Assembly (NCBI GenBank): GCA_945870085.1
Contig: CAMBQX010000115.1
Coordinates: 1 to 5,696 of the forward strand
Reading direction: 5' to 3'
Origin: Bifidobacterium breve
Lineage (GTDB): Bacteria; Actinomycetota; Actinomycetes; S36-B12
DNA length: 5,696 nucleotides
Position numbers and translations under genes: made by a program. Below, piece by piece: positions 1-5,696 of this stretch (the stretch's first letter is position 1; each line of letters begins with the position of its first letter). The notes under the pieces were generated by a model. The model had not been told where the DNA came from. It searched no databases and saw only the letters and a program-made list of their open reading frames with translations.

Positions 1-1347
1 AGGGGCCCGCGGCCACTGATCCCACCGGCACTGCTGCTCAAGTTCCAGCGCGACACACCGGCATTTTTATTGAATCTTCGCGACACTTATGGAGACTCCT
101 CGTCATTCTTTCTCGCAGGGCAACTTTTTCTCGGACTATTCTCCCCGGCCATGGTTTATGAAGTAACCATCGCGCAGCAATCATCTTTTATTAAGGGTGT
201 CGGCTTCGCCCGAATGCGCAAAGTATTAGGTGAAGGTTTGCTGACCAATGAAGAGCCAATCCATATGCGACATCGACGCATGATGCAACCACCTTTTCAG
301 AAATCACGACTTGACGGATACGCAACCCTCATGACAGATCTAACTACCAGTCAGATTGGGGCCTGGGGTGATGATGAAGTAGTACTCCTTGCTCCCGCAA
401 TGATGCGACTGACACTCTCGATAGTTTCCGAAACCCTCTTCGGCACCGATGCCCTGCGATTTGCCGAACAAATCGGTGAGCACATGGGGGTGGCGATTGA
501 CCGCATCGAGCGCACCATGCTGCCTGGCCTTGACCGTTTCGATAACGTGCCTCTCCCGTATTGGCGCAAGTTCCACGAATCCGCCGACGCACTGGCTGAG
601 ATTGCAGAAGAGCTCATCGCCGAACGACGCGCGACCATTGACCCCGACGACACCACCGACCTACTCAGCTTGCTTTTATCTCTACGCGATGAAGACGGCT
701 CGCAGTTCACCGATGAGGAGATCCGCGACGAAGCACTGACCTTGATTCTCAGTGGGCACGAGACCACGGCCAATATGCTCACCTGGGCATTTAGTTGGCT
801 GGCCGCTAACCCCGAGGTGATGCGGGCCTTACAAGAAGAAGCGGATGCAACACCTTGGATACTCGAGGGACGGGCACCGACCCTCGAGGAAGCAATGCGA
901 GCCGAAGTTGCGGGCCAGGTGCTTGCCGAATCCTTGCGCATGGCACCACCGGTTTGGGTAGCACCGCGGCGAGCACTTACCGACCTTGATATTTGCGGGG
1001 TAAAAGTCCCGGCCGGCGCCCATGTGCTCATCAGCCAATATGTCACCCAACGGGACCCTCGCTGGTTCCCCGATCCCCACACCTGGGAGCCGGCCAGATG
1101 GAGCGATGACTTTGTATCAACACTGCCACGCGGGGCTTACTTCCCGTTCGGGGCCGGCACCCGCAAGTGCCTGGGCGAGCACTTTGGTCTGCTAGAAGCG
1201 CGCATTATTTTGCTGGTGGCCGCCCACCAAGTCACTTGGGAGCCTGCCGACCCGAATGCGCCAATACCGAAAGCGGAGCCGCGCGCCACTTACCGCGCCG
1301 CCGGTGACGTACCGATTCGAGTCCGTCGGCGAAGTGGTCATGGCTGA
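1..1347 (+). CDS. Cytochrome P450 (5' end outside window)
   Basis: Heme-thiolate monooxygenase, presumably cytoplasmic, needing ferredoxin and a reductase as electron donors; none are encoded here. The frame is open from base 1, so 448 residues are visible and the true start lies upstream. The TTG at 70 is not the start, because the codons before it already read as the usual P450 N-terminal proline-rich and helix-A region (ending RDTPAFLLNLRDTYGD). Visible-residue landmarks: the helix-C region GEGLLTNEEPIHMRHRRMMQP, whose two halves match the GEGLLTS and HRRxRRLxQP motifs; I-helix oxygen-activation motif SGHETT at about 251-256; ExxR (ESLR) at 310-313; PERF-like PARW near 364; heme-binding loop FPFGAGTRKCLG with the axial Cys at about 390 (codon 1168-1170). 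All key residues are present, so the enzyme is probably active. The style resembles bacterial CYPs related to the CYP4/CYP102/CYP110 group rather than the CYP105 type, but this is a guess and the substrate is unknown. Its 3' end overlaps the next gene by 8 nt, implying cotranscription. Confidence 0.95.
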   Translation, partial: RGPRPLIPPALLLKFQRDTPAFLLNLRDTYGDSSSFFLAGQLFLGLFSPAMVYEVTIAQQSSFIKGVGFARMRKVLGEGLLTNEEPIHMRHRRMMQPPFQKSRLDGYATLMTDLTTSQIGAWGDDEVVLLAPAMMRLTLSIVSETLFGTDALRFAEQIGEHMGVAIDRIERTMLPGLDRFDNVPLPYWRKFHESADALAEIAEELIAERRATIDPDDTTDLLSLLLSLRDEDGSQFTDEEIRDEALTLILSGHETTANMLTWAFSWLAANPEVMRALQEEADATPWILEGRAPTLEEAMRAEVAGQVLAESLRMAPPVWVAPRRALTDLDICGVKVPAGAHVLISQYVTQRDPRWFPDPHTWEPARWSDDFVSTLPRGAYFPFGAGTRKCLGEHFGLLEARIILLVAAHQVTWEPADPNAPIPKAEPRATYRAAGDVPIRVRRRSGHG

Positions 1348-1492
1348 TTTATCACCGCACGATGAGGCGATCGCCCGCGGTGACTCTGGCTACCTTGATC
1401 CAGATACCGGGCTGTTTGTCATGACCTCGGCCCACCATCAAAAACGCGGCTACTGCTGCAATTCGCACTGCCGGCACTGCCCATTTAAGTGA
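1340..1492 (+). CDS. Small Cys-rich DUF5522-type protein
   Basis: A 50-residue cytoplasmic protein starting with MADLSPHDEA. The C-terminal half carries the signature H-x-KRGYCC-x3-C-RHCP (Cys39, Cys40, Cys44, Cys47), preceded by a G-Y-L-D-P-D-T-G-L-F-V-M-T segment. This matches my knowledge of the DUF5522 family, whose function is unknown. The clustered cysteines with neighbouring histidines suggest metal or Fe-S binding, which is inference. The ATG at 1340 lies inside the last codons of the P450 gene (8-nt overlap, different frame). No strong Shine-Dalgarno is seen, so translational coupling to the P450 is likely. The frame is open further upstream (an ATG at 1256, a GTG at 1334), but those stretches are out-of-frame P450 sequence, and 50 residues fits the family length. 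Confidence 0.8.
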   Translation: MADLSPHDEAIARGDSGYLDPDTGLFVMTSAHHQKRGYCCNSHCRHCPFK

Positions 1493-1508
1493 CCGGCCCG
1501 TCATGACT

Positions 1509-1514
1509 TACCTT
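1509..1514 (+). promoter_or_regulatory. Candidate -10 element (TACCTT) of the SGNH hydrolase gene
   Basis: TACCTT fits the actinobacterial -10 pattern TANNNT and ends exactly 6 nt before the GTG start at 1521, which would make that start the +1 of a leaderless mRNA. No Shine-Dalgarno is seen before the GTG, which supports this. A -35 is unclear; TTAAGT at 1485-1490 (18-nt spacer) is the best but poor candidate. The same spacing occurs at 4999-5004 on the other strand. Confidence 0.45.
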
Positions 1515-1520
1515 TAGCCA

Positions 1521-3050
1521 GTGCTCCGACGAATACTAATCACTTCACTGGCCGTGACTCTTGCTTCACCATTCCTGATTAATTTCACAGCGCAGGCAGC
1601 ACCGGCCCCAATTGCCAAGGGCTCCTGGCTAATGGTTCCGCAAAGTAAGGACGCAAACGGCGACGGTTTTATTGACGGCGACGGTGGCGTACCGAAAAGT
1701 GGGGCACTCGAATTACAGCCGTCCACAACATTTATCGGAGCTGGTAACTTCACCGCGCAGCCAAATGAGCGCTTGATTGGTGGCGCACTTTCTTGGTACT
1801 TAGACGCAGGCGGCTACCCGGTGCAACTCAATGCCTGCGCCTCTACCGGCGAAACTTACGTCTGGACCATTTCACAGGGCCAAAGCATCATTAAGACCAC
1901 TTCGGCGCGCGCCCTAAAGAAGAAGACTTGCAAAACCACTTTGAACCTTCCCGAAGGGCAATACGTCTTCCAACTGACCGTGCGATCGGGTGCAGCAAGG
2001 CGGGTATTGAACTTAAATGCCACGGTTTTGAACTACTTGATGGTGGCACTTGGTGATTCATATGCCTCTGGTGAAGGTAACCCTCGCAATGTTGAGGCCT
2101 GGTTATCCGAAGCCGGTGCCTTTGCGCCCTATTGGGATGATGACAATTGCAATAGGAGTTCGCGGGGAGCACCAGCGCAGTCGGCACTCGCACTTGAGAA
2201 GGCTTCACCGCATTACTCGGTCACCCTTGTCGATGTCGCCTGCAGTGGTGCCACCGTAGATAGCGGCGTCTTGGGGCCGCAACGCCAAGCCGGGCAAACA
2301 ATTAGCCAGATTGCGCAGTTACGCGGACTCATTGGTGAGCGCCCAATAGACATTGCAACTATTTCGATTGGTGGTAATGACACCGGCTTTGCGTCGGTGC
2401 TGACATCCTGCGCGCTCAACAATGACTGCCCGATCCGGCGGGCAACCAACGGGAGCCTGTCGCGATACCCCACCCTGCAAGAGGGCGTGCAGGCTGAACT
2501 CGGCAAGCTGCCGGCGAACTTCGCACGGATCGCCGGCTGCCTAGGTGGCGTATCTTGCTCGGTCGCAGAAGTTGGCGCGGTACCGCCACTAAAAATGGCG
2601 GCGGGAGCAGTGATCCTGCCGACTATGTACCCGGACATCACAAGATCCGCCAGCGGTGCCGCCTGCTACTACCTGACCATCAGCACCGCCGATTTCGCTT
2701 GGGCCCGCGATACTCAATTGCTTCCAACCCCCGGCCCGAACTACATATTTACCACCACTTCAGGCCAACCGGTCAAGATGTCGCTGGCCAACGGCACATT
2801 GAACTCCCAAGTCGGTGCAACAAGCGCCCTGCGGTGGTCACCGGTAAGTGGGTCTTGGTCTAGTTCGGGTGAATCAACAACCGGTCATGGAGTTTGCGCC
2901 GGCAATGATTCCTGGGTGTTCGGCCTCACCGCATTTCAAGGGTTCACCAGTGCCTCATTTCACCCAAACCCTGCGGGCCAGCGCGCGATCGCGCAGGCAA
3001 TAACGGGAGCAATAAACGCAGCCGTCAAAGCAACTGCTGGCACCCGTTAA
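1521..3050 (+). CDS. Secreted SGNH/GDSL-family hydrolase
   Basis: Predicted exported esterase/lipase-like hydrolase of 509 residues; substrate unknown. The start is GTG 1521, because an in-frame TAG at 1515 blocks anything earlier. Residues 1-26 form a Sec signal peptide (Arg-Arg n-region, hydrophobic core, AQA before the predicted cut at 26/27). Residues 44-56 (DANGDGFIDGDGG) resemble an EF-hand/dockerin calcium loop, although position 12 is Gly. Residues about 85-170 read as a beta-rich PKD/Ig-like module (YVWTI...LPEGQYVFQLTV). The SGNH domain follows: block I GDSYASGEG with nucleophile Ser180, block II Gly243 in CSGAT, block III GGND with Asn286, and block V SFHPNPAGQ with His481. The usual Asp three residues before the His is Ala478, so a Ser-His dyad helped by a backbone carbonyl, as known for Streptomyces scabies esterase, is likely. 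Ten cysteines in the mature part could form up to five disulfides, fitting an extracellular location. There is no anchor or sorting signal at the C-terminus. Confidence 0.92.
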   Translation: MLRRILITSLAVTLASPFLINFTAQAAPAPIAKGSWLMVPQSKDANGDGFIDGDGGVPKSGALELQPSTTFIGAGNFTAQPNERLIGGALSWYLDAGGYPVQLNACASTGETYVWTISQGQSIIKTTSARALKKKTCKTTLNLPEGQYVFQLTVRSGAARRVLNLNATVLNYLMVALGDSYASGEGNPRNVEAWLSEAGAFAPYWDDDNCNRSSRGAPAQSALALEKASPHYSVTLVDVACSGATVDSGVLGPQRQAGQTISQIAQLRGLIGERPIDIATISIGGNDTGFASVLTSCALNNDCPIRRATNGSLSRYPTLQEGVQAELGKLPANFARIAGCLGGVSCSVAEVGAVPPLKMAAGAVILPTMYPDITRSASGAACYYLTISTADFAWARDTQLLPTPGPNYIFTTTSGQPVKMSLANGTLNSQVGATSALRWSPVSGSWSSSGESTTGHGVCAGNDSWVFGLTAFQGFTSASFHPNPAGQRAIAQAITGAINAAVKATAGTR

Positions 3051-3074
3051 CCAGCTGACCCATCGCCGGTGCCA
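3038..3074 (+). repeat. Inverted repeat TGGCACC / GGTGCCA across the SGNH stop codon
   Basis: A perfect 7-bp inverted repeat (3038-3044 and 3068-3074) encloses a 23-nt loop that contains the SGNH stop codon, just upstream of the tRNA. No T-tract follows, so it is not a standard intrinsic terminator. It could be a weak mRNA 3' structure or chance. Confidence 0.25.
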
Positions 3075-3088
3075 ATGCGGTGAACTGT

Positions 3089-3094
3089 TAGTAT
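3089..3094 (+). promoter_or_regulatory. Candidate -10 element (TAGTAT) of tRNA-Lys
   Basis: TAGTAT matches TANNNT with five of six bases of TATAAT-like preference and lies 10 nt before the mature tRNA 5' end, giving a short 5' leader for RNase P removal. No convincing -35 hexamer is seen at 16-19 nt spacing. Confidence 0.45.
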
Positions 3095-3104
3095 CGGCGT
3101 TCGC

Positions 3105-3180
<76 letters not shown>

Positions 3181-3186
3181 AAAACT

Positions 3187-3405
3187 TCAATAGGAACCAC
3201 CCGCGACAGGCTCCACCGGTAAAAGTGCTTCGTAGCGCCACATTGAATCTCGCCCTCTAGTAATTTGCGCACGGGCAACAGCCACCGCGTCATATGCAAC
3301 TTCAAAGGTCCCAAAACAATCGAAACAGGCGTAGCTCGCAACCAGCTGGTACCGAGCTTTCCCCCTGCACCTCTTGATGAGGTATTTAGTTGCGGCCGAA
3401 CTTAA
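3187..3405 (-). pseudogene. Decayed N-terminal fragment of threonine synthase (thrC)
   Basis: Reading the minus strand between TGA 3406-3408 and TGA 3187-3189, the frame encodes recognisable long-form actinobacterial threonine synthase N-terminal sequence: KRCRGKARYQL, then YACFDCFGTFEVAYD (zinc-ribbon Cys pair and the conserved CFG-x-EVAYD), then DSMWRYEALLPVE (the conserved WRY-x-LLPV). Intact ThrC is a PLP enzyme converting O-phosphohomoserine to threonine, several hundred residues long with the PLP lysine in an SFKDR motif. Here only about 60 residues remain, there is no ATG/GTG/TTG start before the homologous part, the first CxxC of the ribbon is damaged (C-R-G-K instead of C-x-x-C-G), and a stop follows GGSY. 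Similarity runs from about 3372 to 3205. The fragment stops next to the tRNA 3' end. It is a relic of rearrangement, or less likely an assembly join. The family call rests on motif recall, not a search. Confidence 0.7.
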
Positions 3406-3432
3406 TCACACCGAGCCCAGCCATGGCAAATG

Positions 3433-3449
3433 CGGGTCGATCTCACCCG
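3433..3449 (-). terminator. Possible weak hairpin downstream of the sulfotransferase gene
   Basis: On the minus strand, CGGGT-7 nt-ACCCG forms a short GC-rich hairpin 19 nt after the sulfotransferase stop codon, followed by only CATTTG instead of a clear U-tract. It is in the right place to end the operon, but 5 bp is short and it may be chance. Apart from this hairpin and the thrC relic, I see nothing in 3181-3467. Confidence 0.2.
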
Positions 3450-3467
3450 GTCGCCAGCAGTTTCGAG

Positions 3468-4355
3468 TCAGGGAACGCGAGGTATTCGCACCCCGGCGGC
3501 CAGCAGCCGCCCAACGCACTCGCTGTACACTTGGTCGATCAACTCGGCCGTGTGGCTATCGAATTGGGTGCGCCAGCGCCCGCCGTGAGCCCCTTGCTCG
3601 GTGACATTTAGGTCGAACCAAGTAACCATGTCAGGATCTACAGGTATCTCCAAAAAGTCACAAAGTTGCTGCAAAGTTTCGGTGCGCTCACCGGACACCA
3701 AGTCGACTAGATCTACGACAAACACCCGGCTCGGGCGACTGGTGAGCAGCGCTTTATGCATTTTGAGCATGCGACGTTCCCATTGGGCTAATGCCTCGAA
3801 AACATCGCTGGGCCCAAAGGTTTGCTGCACGAATGACGCCGCCACGTCTCGTCCGTCCCGAATAACGCCGATGACTTTGGACTGTGGGTAAATCAATTCG
3901 AGGCGATCAGCGACTCGGGCGTTGGCCGGAGTTGTGTCGATCCATCGGAAACCAAGTGGGGCAACATCAATCATGATGGACATAACCAGTCGCTGCGTTG
4001 CCGCAATTGGGTCGGAGTCCACGGTATCGAGATAAACATTGCTCAAAAACTCGAGTCGATCAGCTGGGACGGAGGTGTGCAATCCAACATCGCTGGCGCG
4101 TTGATGCCAGCGATTTTTAAGTCGTTCAACAGCAAGCTCAGCGGCCTCGCGGGCCTTGGTAGAGCCGGGCTTTCGGATCGCCACCGATAAAGCGTCTGCA
4201 AAGCCATCGTTGCCAGCGATGAAACGAACTTCCATGGGGCGGGTAAGCACCAAATCACGATGGTGATCTAGCAGGTGCCCAACAACAGTTGAGCCACTAC
4301 GCCCGGTGCCGCCGACGAGTATCGGATTAATGCAGTCACGGCGAGATTCAGGCAT
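3468..4355 (-). CDS. PAPS-dependent sulfotransferase (Sulfotransfer_3-like)
   Basis: A 295-residue cytoplasmic enzyme predicted to move a sulfuryl group from 3'-phosphoadenosine-5'-phosphosulfate to an unknown acceptor. The 5'-phosphosulfate loop is VGGTGRSGST at residues 14-23. The 3'-phosphate-binding motif is VIGVIRDGRDVAAS at 161-174, with the expected Arg166 and Ser174. GGRWR at 258-262 matches the C-terminal G-x-W segment that commonly closes over PAPS in this fold. There is no signal peptide or membrane segment. The length suits the single-domain bacterial family. The ATG at 4355 is preceded by GGGTGAACG, a weak and closely spaced Shine-Dalgarno, and begins 13 nt after the GroES-like stop, so it is probably the last gene of the DUF3618-GroES-like transcript. 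Acceptors in related enzymes include glycolipids, polysaccharides and small metabolites; the context does not choose among them. Confidence 0.88.
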   Translation of the reverse strand: MPESRRDCINPILVGGTGRSGSTVVGHLLDHHRDLVLTRPMEVRFIAGNDGFADALSVAIRKPGSTKAREAAELAVERLKNRWHQRASDVGLHTSVPADRLEFLSNVYLDTVDSDPIAATQRLVMSIMIDVAPLGFRWIDTTPANARVADRLELIYPQSKVIGVIRDGRDVAASFVQQTFGPSDVFEALAQWERRMLKMHKALLTSRPSRVFVVDLVDLVSGERTETLQQLCDFLEIPVDPDMVTWFDLNVTEQGAHGGRWRTQFDSHTAELIDQVYSECVGRLLAAGVRIPRVP

Positions 4356-4368
4356 CGTTCACCCACGC

Positions 4369-4728
4369 CTAGAGATAAAGACCGGTGCCAGCGGTGCTAT
4401 GTCGATCAGCTGCCACCGCATGGATATCGCGTTCACGAAGTAACACGTAATCAATGCCCTGTAACTCGATTTCACCACGATCTTCAGGCTCGAAAAGAAC
4501 CCGATCACTAATTTCAACGGTCCGCACATTGGGGCCGATCGCTACGACTCGAGCCCATGAAAGTCGGCGCCCCACCTGAGCGGTTGCCGGTATCACGATT
4601 CCACCGGTTGACCGGCGCTCACCATCTTCGCCGCCTTGGCGAACTAGCACCCTGTCATGCAAAAGCTTGATAGGTACCGAACCATCGGCATTAGGTCGGG
4701 TGTTTGGGAGAGTGTCGTTTGATGTCAT
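4369..4728 (-). CDS. Divergent GroES-like (Cpn10) protein
   Basis: A 119-residue cytoplasmic protein of the Cpn10 fold. PIKLLHDRVLVR at 19-30 is the first strand. RRSTGGIVIPATA at 38-50 is the mobile loop with the hydrophobic IVI (44-46) by which GroES docks on GroEL. VVAIGPN at 61-67, DRVLFEP at 75-81 and DYVLLRERDIHAV at 93-105 match GroES core segments. Compared with E. coli GroES it has an N-terminal extension of about 18 residues, a C-terminal tail ending TGLYL, and a shortened segment between GPN and DRVLF, where canonical GroES has its roof hairpin. This second, non-canonical GroES next to a DUF3618 gene is a recurrent actinobacterial arrangement as I recall it; its client and whether it works with GroEL are unknown. 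No groEL is nearby. It starts 9 nt after the DUF3618 stop, without a clear ribosome binding site, so translation is probably coupled. Confidence 0.85.
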   Translation of the reverse strand: MTSNDTLPNTRPNADGSVPIKLLHDRVLVRQGGEDGERRSTGGIVIPATAQVGRRLSWARVVAIGPNVRTVEISDRVLFEPEDRGEIELQGIDYVLLRERDIHAVAADRHSTAGTGLYL

Positions 4729-4737
4729 GAGTGATGA

Positions 4738-4992
4738 TCAGCCGCGTCGGCTCCGGGCGATTTTCAAAATCACGATGCCAGCGACTACCGCACCGACGAC
4801 CGCCACCCGCTCGGGGCGAATACCGCCAAACTCATCGGTGAACCAGCCGGTGATGGCGCGGCCGCCGCGACGAGCTATCGCCCCCGCTGTCATCTCACCT
4901 TTAAGGGTTGAGATTGTTTCCACTAGTTCTTGCCGGGCCGCAGCAATCTCAGCTTGGAGGTCGGCGGTGGTAGGTGGCGTGGACTCAGACAC
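4738..4992 (-). CDS. DUF3618-type small membrane protein
   Basis: An 84-residue protein starting at GTG 4992. Residues 9-35 form a charged helix of the DUF3618 type (ADLQAEIAAARQELVETI, then a short linker with STLKGEM), which could be a coiled coil. A middle amphipathic stretch contains RRGGRAITGWF (41-51). One membrane helix spans about 63-78 (VAVVGAVVAGIVILKI) and ends in the basic tail ARSRRG, which argues for a cytoplasmic C-terminus. Function is unknown. It is the first gene of a compact set with the GroES-like and sulfotransferase genes. There is no Shine-Dalgarno, but a -10-like TAGGCT lies 6 nt before the GTG, so a leaderless mRNA is likely. Confidence 0.82.
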   Translation of the reverse strand: MSESTPPTTADLQAEIAAARQELVETISTLKGEMTAGAIARRGGRAITGWFTDEFGGIRPERVAVVGAVVAGIVILKIARSRRG

Positions 4993-4998
4993 GGGTTG

Positions 4999-5004
4999 AG
5001 CCTA
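4999..5004 (-). promoter_or_regulatory. Candidate -10 element (TAGGCT) of the DUF3618-GroES-like-sulfotransferase operon
   Basis: On the minus strand TAGGCT fits TANNNT and is followed by 6 nt (CAACCC) and the GTG start of the DUF3618 gene, the spacing expected for a leaderless transcript. ATGACC at 5024-5029, overlapping the ATPase stop codon, is a possible -35 (4 of 6 to TTGACA) with a long 19-nt spacer. This would let the downstream genes be expressed independently of the ABC transporter gene. Confidence 0.5.
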
Positions 5005-5025
5005 CGCCGCAGGCCACCGCCCAGG

Positions 5026-5696
5026 TCATGCGGGCACGTTTCGCGGATCAAACCCGAAGGGTAATTCGAGCCGATTGGCACGCATCAAGGGTTCGTTTAG
5101 CAAGATATCGCGGGTCGGGCCATCGGCTACCACCACGCCTTCGGAGAGCACCACCGAGCGTGGGCACAACTCAAGGGCATAGGGCAGATCATGTGTCACC
5201 ATGAATAAGGTGATGTCGAGGCTGCGCAAAATATCGGCTAATTCACGCCGGCTCGCGGGGTCGAGGTTACTCGATGGTTCATCCAGTACCAAGATCTCCG
5301 GATGCATCGCTAAGACAGTTGCCACTGCTACTCGGCGGCGCTGCCCGAACGACAAATGGTGCGGGGGCCGGTCGGCGTATTCACTCATGGCAACTTGCGC
5401 GAGCGCCTCGTCAACTCTGGCGTCAAGATCCGACCCAATCAATCCCATATTTGCGGGCCCGAATGCTACGTCATCACGGACCGTAGGCATAAAGAGTTGA
5501 TCATCAGGATCTTGAAATACCACGCCAACACGTCGGCGAATTTCAGCGAAGTTCTGCTTTTCAACGGGCAACCCGGCCACTTCTACGATGCCTTCGCCGC
5601 CACTAAGAAGTCCGTTTAGATGCAGAACCAAAGTGGTCTTGCCTGCCCCATTTGGACCAAGTAGCGCGACGCGCTCACCTTTGGAGATTTCAAGAT
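5026..5696 (-). CDS. ABC transporter ATPase, CbiO/EcfA type (5' end outside window)
   Basis: Nucleotide-binding subunit of a likely energy-coupling-factor importer (cobalt/nickel or vitamin uptake), on the cytoplasmic face of the membrane. The frame stays open to the window edge, so 222 C-terminal residues are visible and the real start is beyond 5696; the TTG at 5631 falls inside the protein, just after Walker A. In visible numbering: Walker A GPNGAGKT 13-20; Q-loop VVFQDPDDQLF with Gln61; VRDDVAFGP just after it; signature LSFGQ 114-118; Walker B ILVLDEP 134-140; D-loop SNLDP 142-146; H-switch His168 in VTHD. FQDPDDQLF and LSFGQRRRVAVA are typical of the CbiO/EcfA group. All catalytic motifs are intact. 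Transmembrane (CbiQ/EcfT) and substrate-binding partners would lie upstream, outside the window. It ends 33 nt before the DUF3618 start. Confidence 0.93.
   Translation of the reverse strand, partial: LEISKGERVALLGPNGAGKTTLVLHLNGLLSGGEGIVEVAGLPVEKQNFAEIRRRVGVVFQDPDDQLFMPTVRDDVAFGPANMGLIGSDLDARVDEALAQVAMSEYADRPPHHLSFGQRRRVAVATVLAMHPEILVLDEPSSNLDPASRRELADILRSLDITLFMVTHDLPYALELCPRSVVLSEGVVVADGPTRDILLNEPLMRANRLELPFGFDPRNVPA

Noticed and set aside
70..72. TTG as the start of the P450 gene
   Set aside because: The frame is open from base 1 and the upstream codons already look like a P450 N-terminus, so the gene is cut by the window edge.
862..888. Perfect 8-bp inverted repeat CTCGAGGG/CCCTCGAG with an 11-nt loop inside the P450 gene
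   Set aside because: It lies in conserved coding sequence with no T-tract or regulatory context; probably chance from Leu-Glu codons.
351..1082. A long minus-strand reading frame opposite the P450 gene
   Set aside because: Its product is low-complexity, Ser/Arg-rich, without domains, and lies opposite a well-supported gene.
2984..2995. 12-bp palindrome GCGCGATCGCGC near the end of the SGNH gene
   Set aside because: It is explained by Arg-Ala-Ile-Ala codons in a GC-rich gene; no sign of a regulatory site.
3181..3467. Integrase or direct repeat of the tRNA 3' end expected for an island
   Set aside because: No integrase gene and no second copy of the tRNA 3' sequence were seen within the window, so an island is only a hypothesis.
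5629..5631. TTG as the start of the ABC ATPase gene
   Set aside because: It would drop the Walker A motif, which is encoded in frame at 5637-5660.

Overview
The window looks like a piece of an actinobacterial chromosome of moderate GC (roughly mid-50s % by eye). The evidence is the pairing of a DUF3618 membrane protein with a divergent GroES-like protein, a secreted SGNH hydrolase typical of that phylum, use of GTG starts, and two genes whose -10 element lies 6 nt before a GTG start, as in leaderless actinobacterial transcripts. An uncultured environmental lineage is plausible, but the sequence alone does not fix the genus.

Left half, plus strand (1-3050): the window opens inside a cytochrome P450 gene with its I-helix, ExxR and Cys heme loop intact. 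Its stop codon overlaps the start of a 50-residue Cys-rich DUF5522-type protein by 8 nt. After 28 nt, and probably from its own promoter, comes a secreted 509-residue SGNH/GDSL hydrolase. A tRNA-Lys(CTT) gene with encoded CCA follows at 3105-3180.

Middle (3181-3467): this stretch holds no intact gene. On the minus strand it carries a decayed N-terminal piece of a long-form threonine synthase (thrC). The piece lacks a start codon and ends in a stop 7 nt from the CCA of the tRNA. This looks like a rearrangement scar or island edge at a tRNA gene.

Right half, minus strand (5696 down to 3468): a CbiO/EcfA-type ABC transporter ATPase (its N-terminal end lies outside the window), then a tightly packed set DUF3618 protein - GroES-like protein - PAPS-dependent sulfotransferase with gaps of 9 and 13 nt. 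That set probably starts from its own leaderless promoter just after the ATPase stop codon. The two halves converge on the tRNA/thrC-relic junction.

No CRISPR array, insertion sequence, transposase, integrase or toxin-antitoxin pair is visible. Nothing here amounts to a clearly new system. The most notable points are the thrC relic against the tRNA, the GroES-like protein that keeps its GroEL-binding loop but has a shortened roof region, and the P450-DUF5522 overlap.
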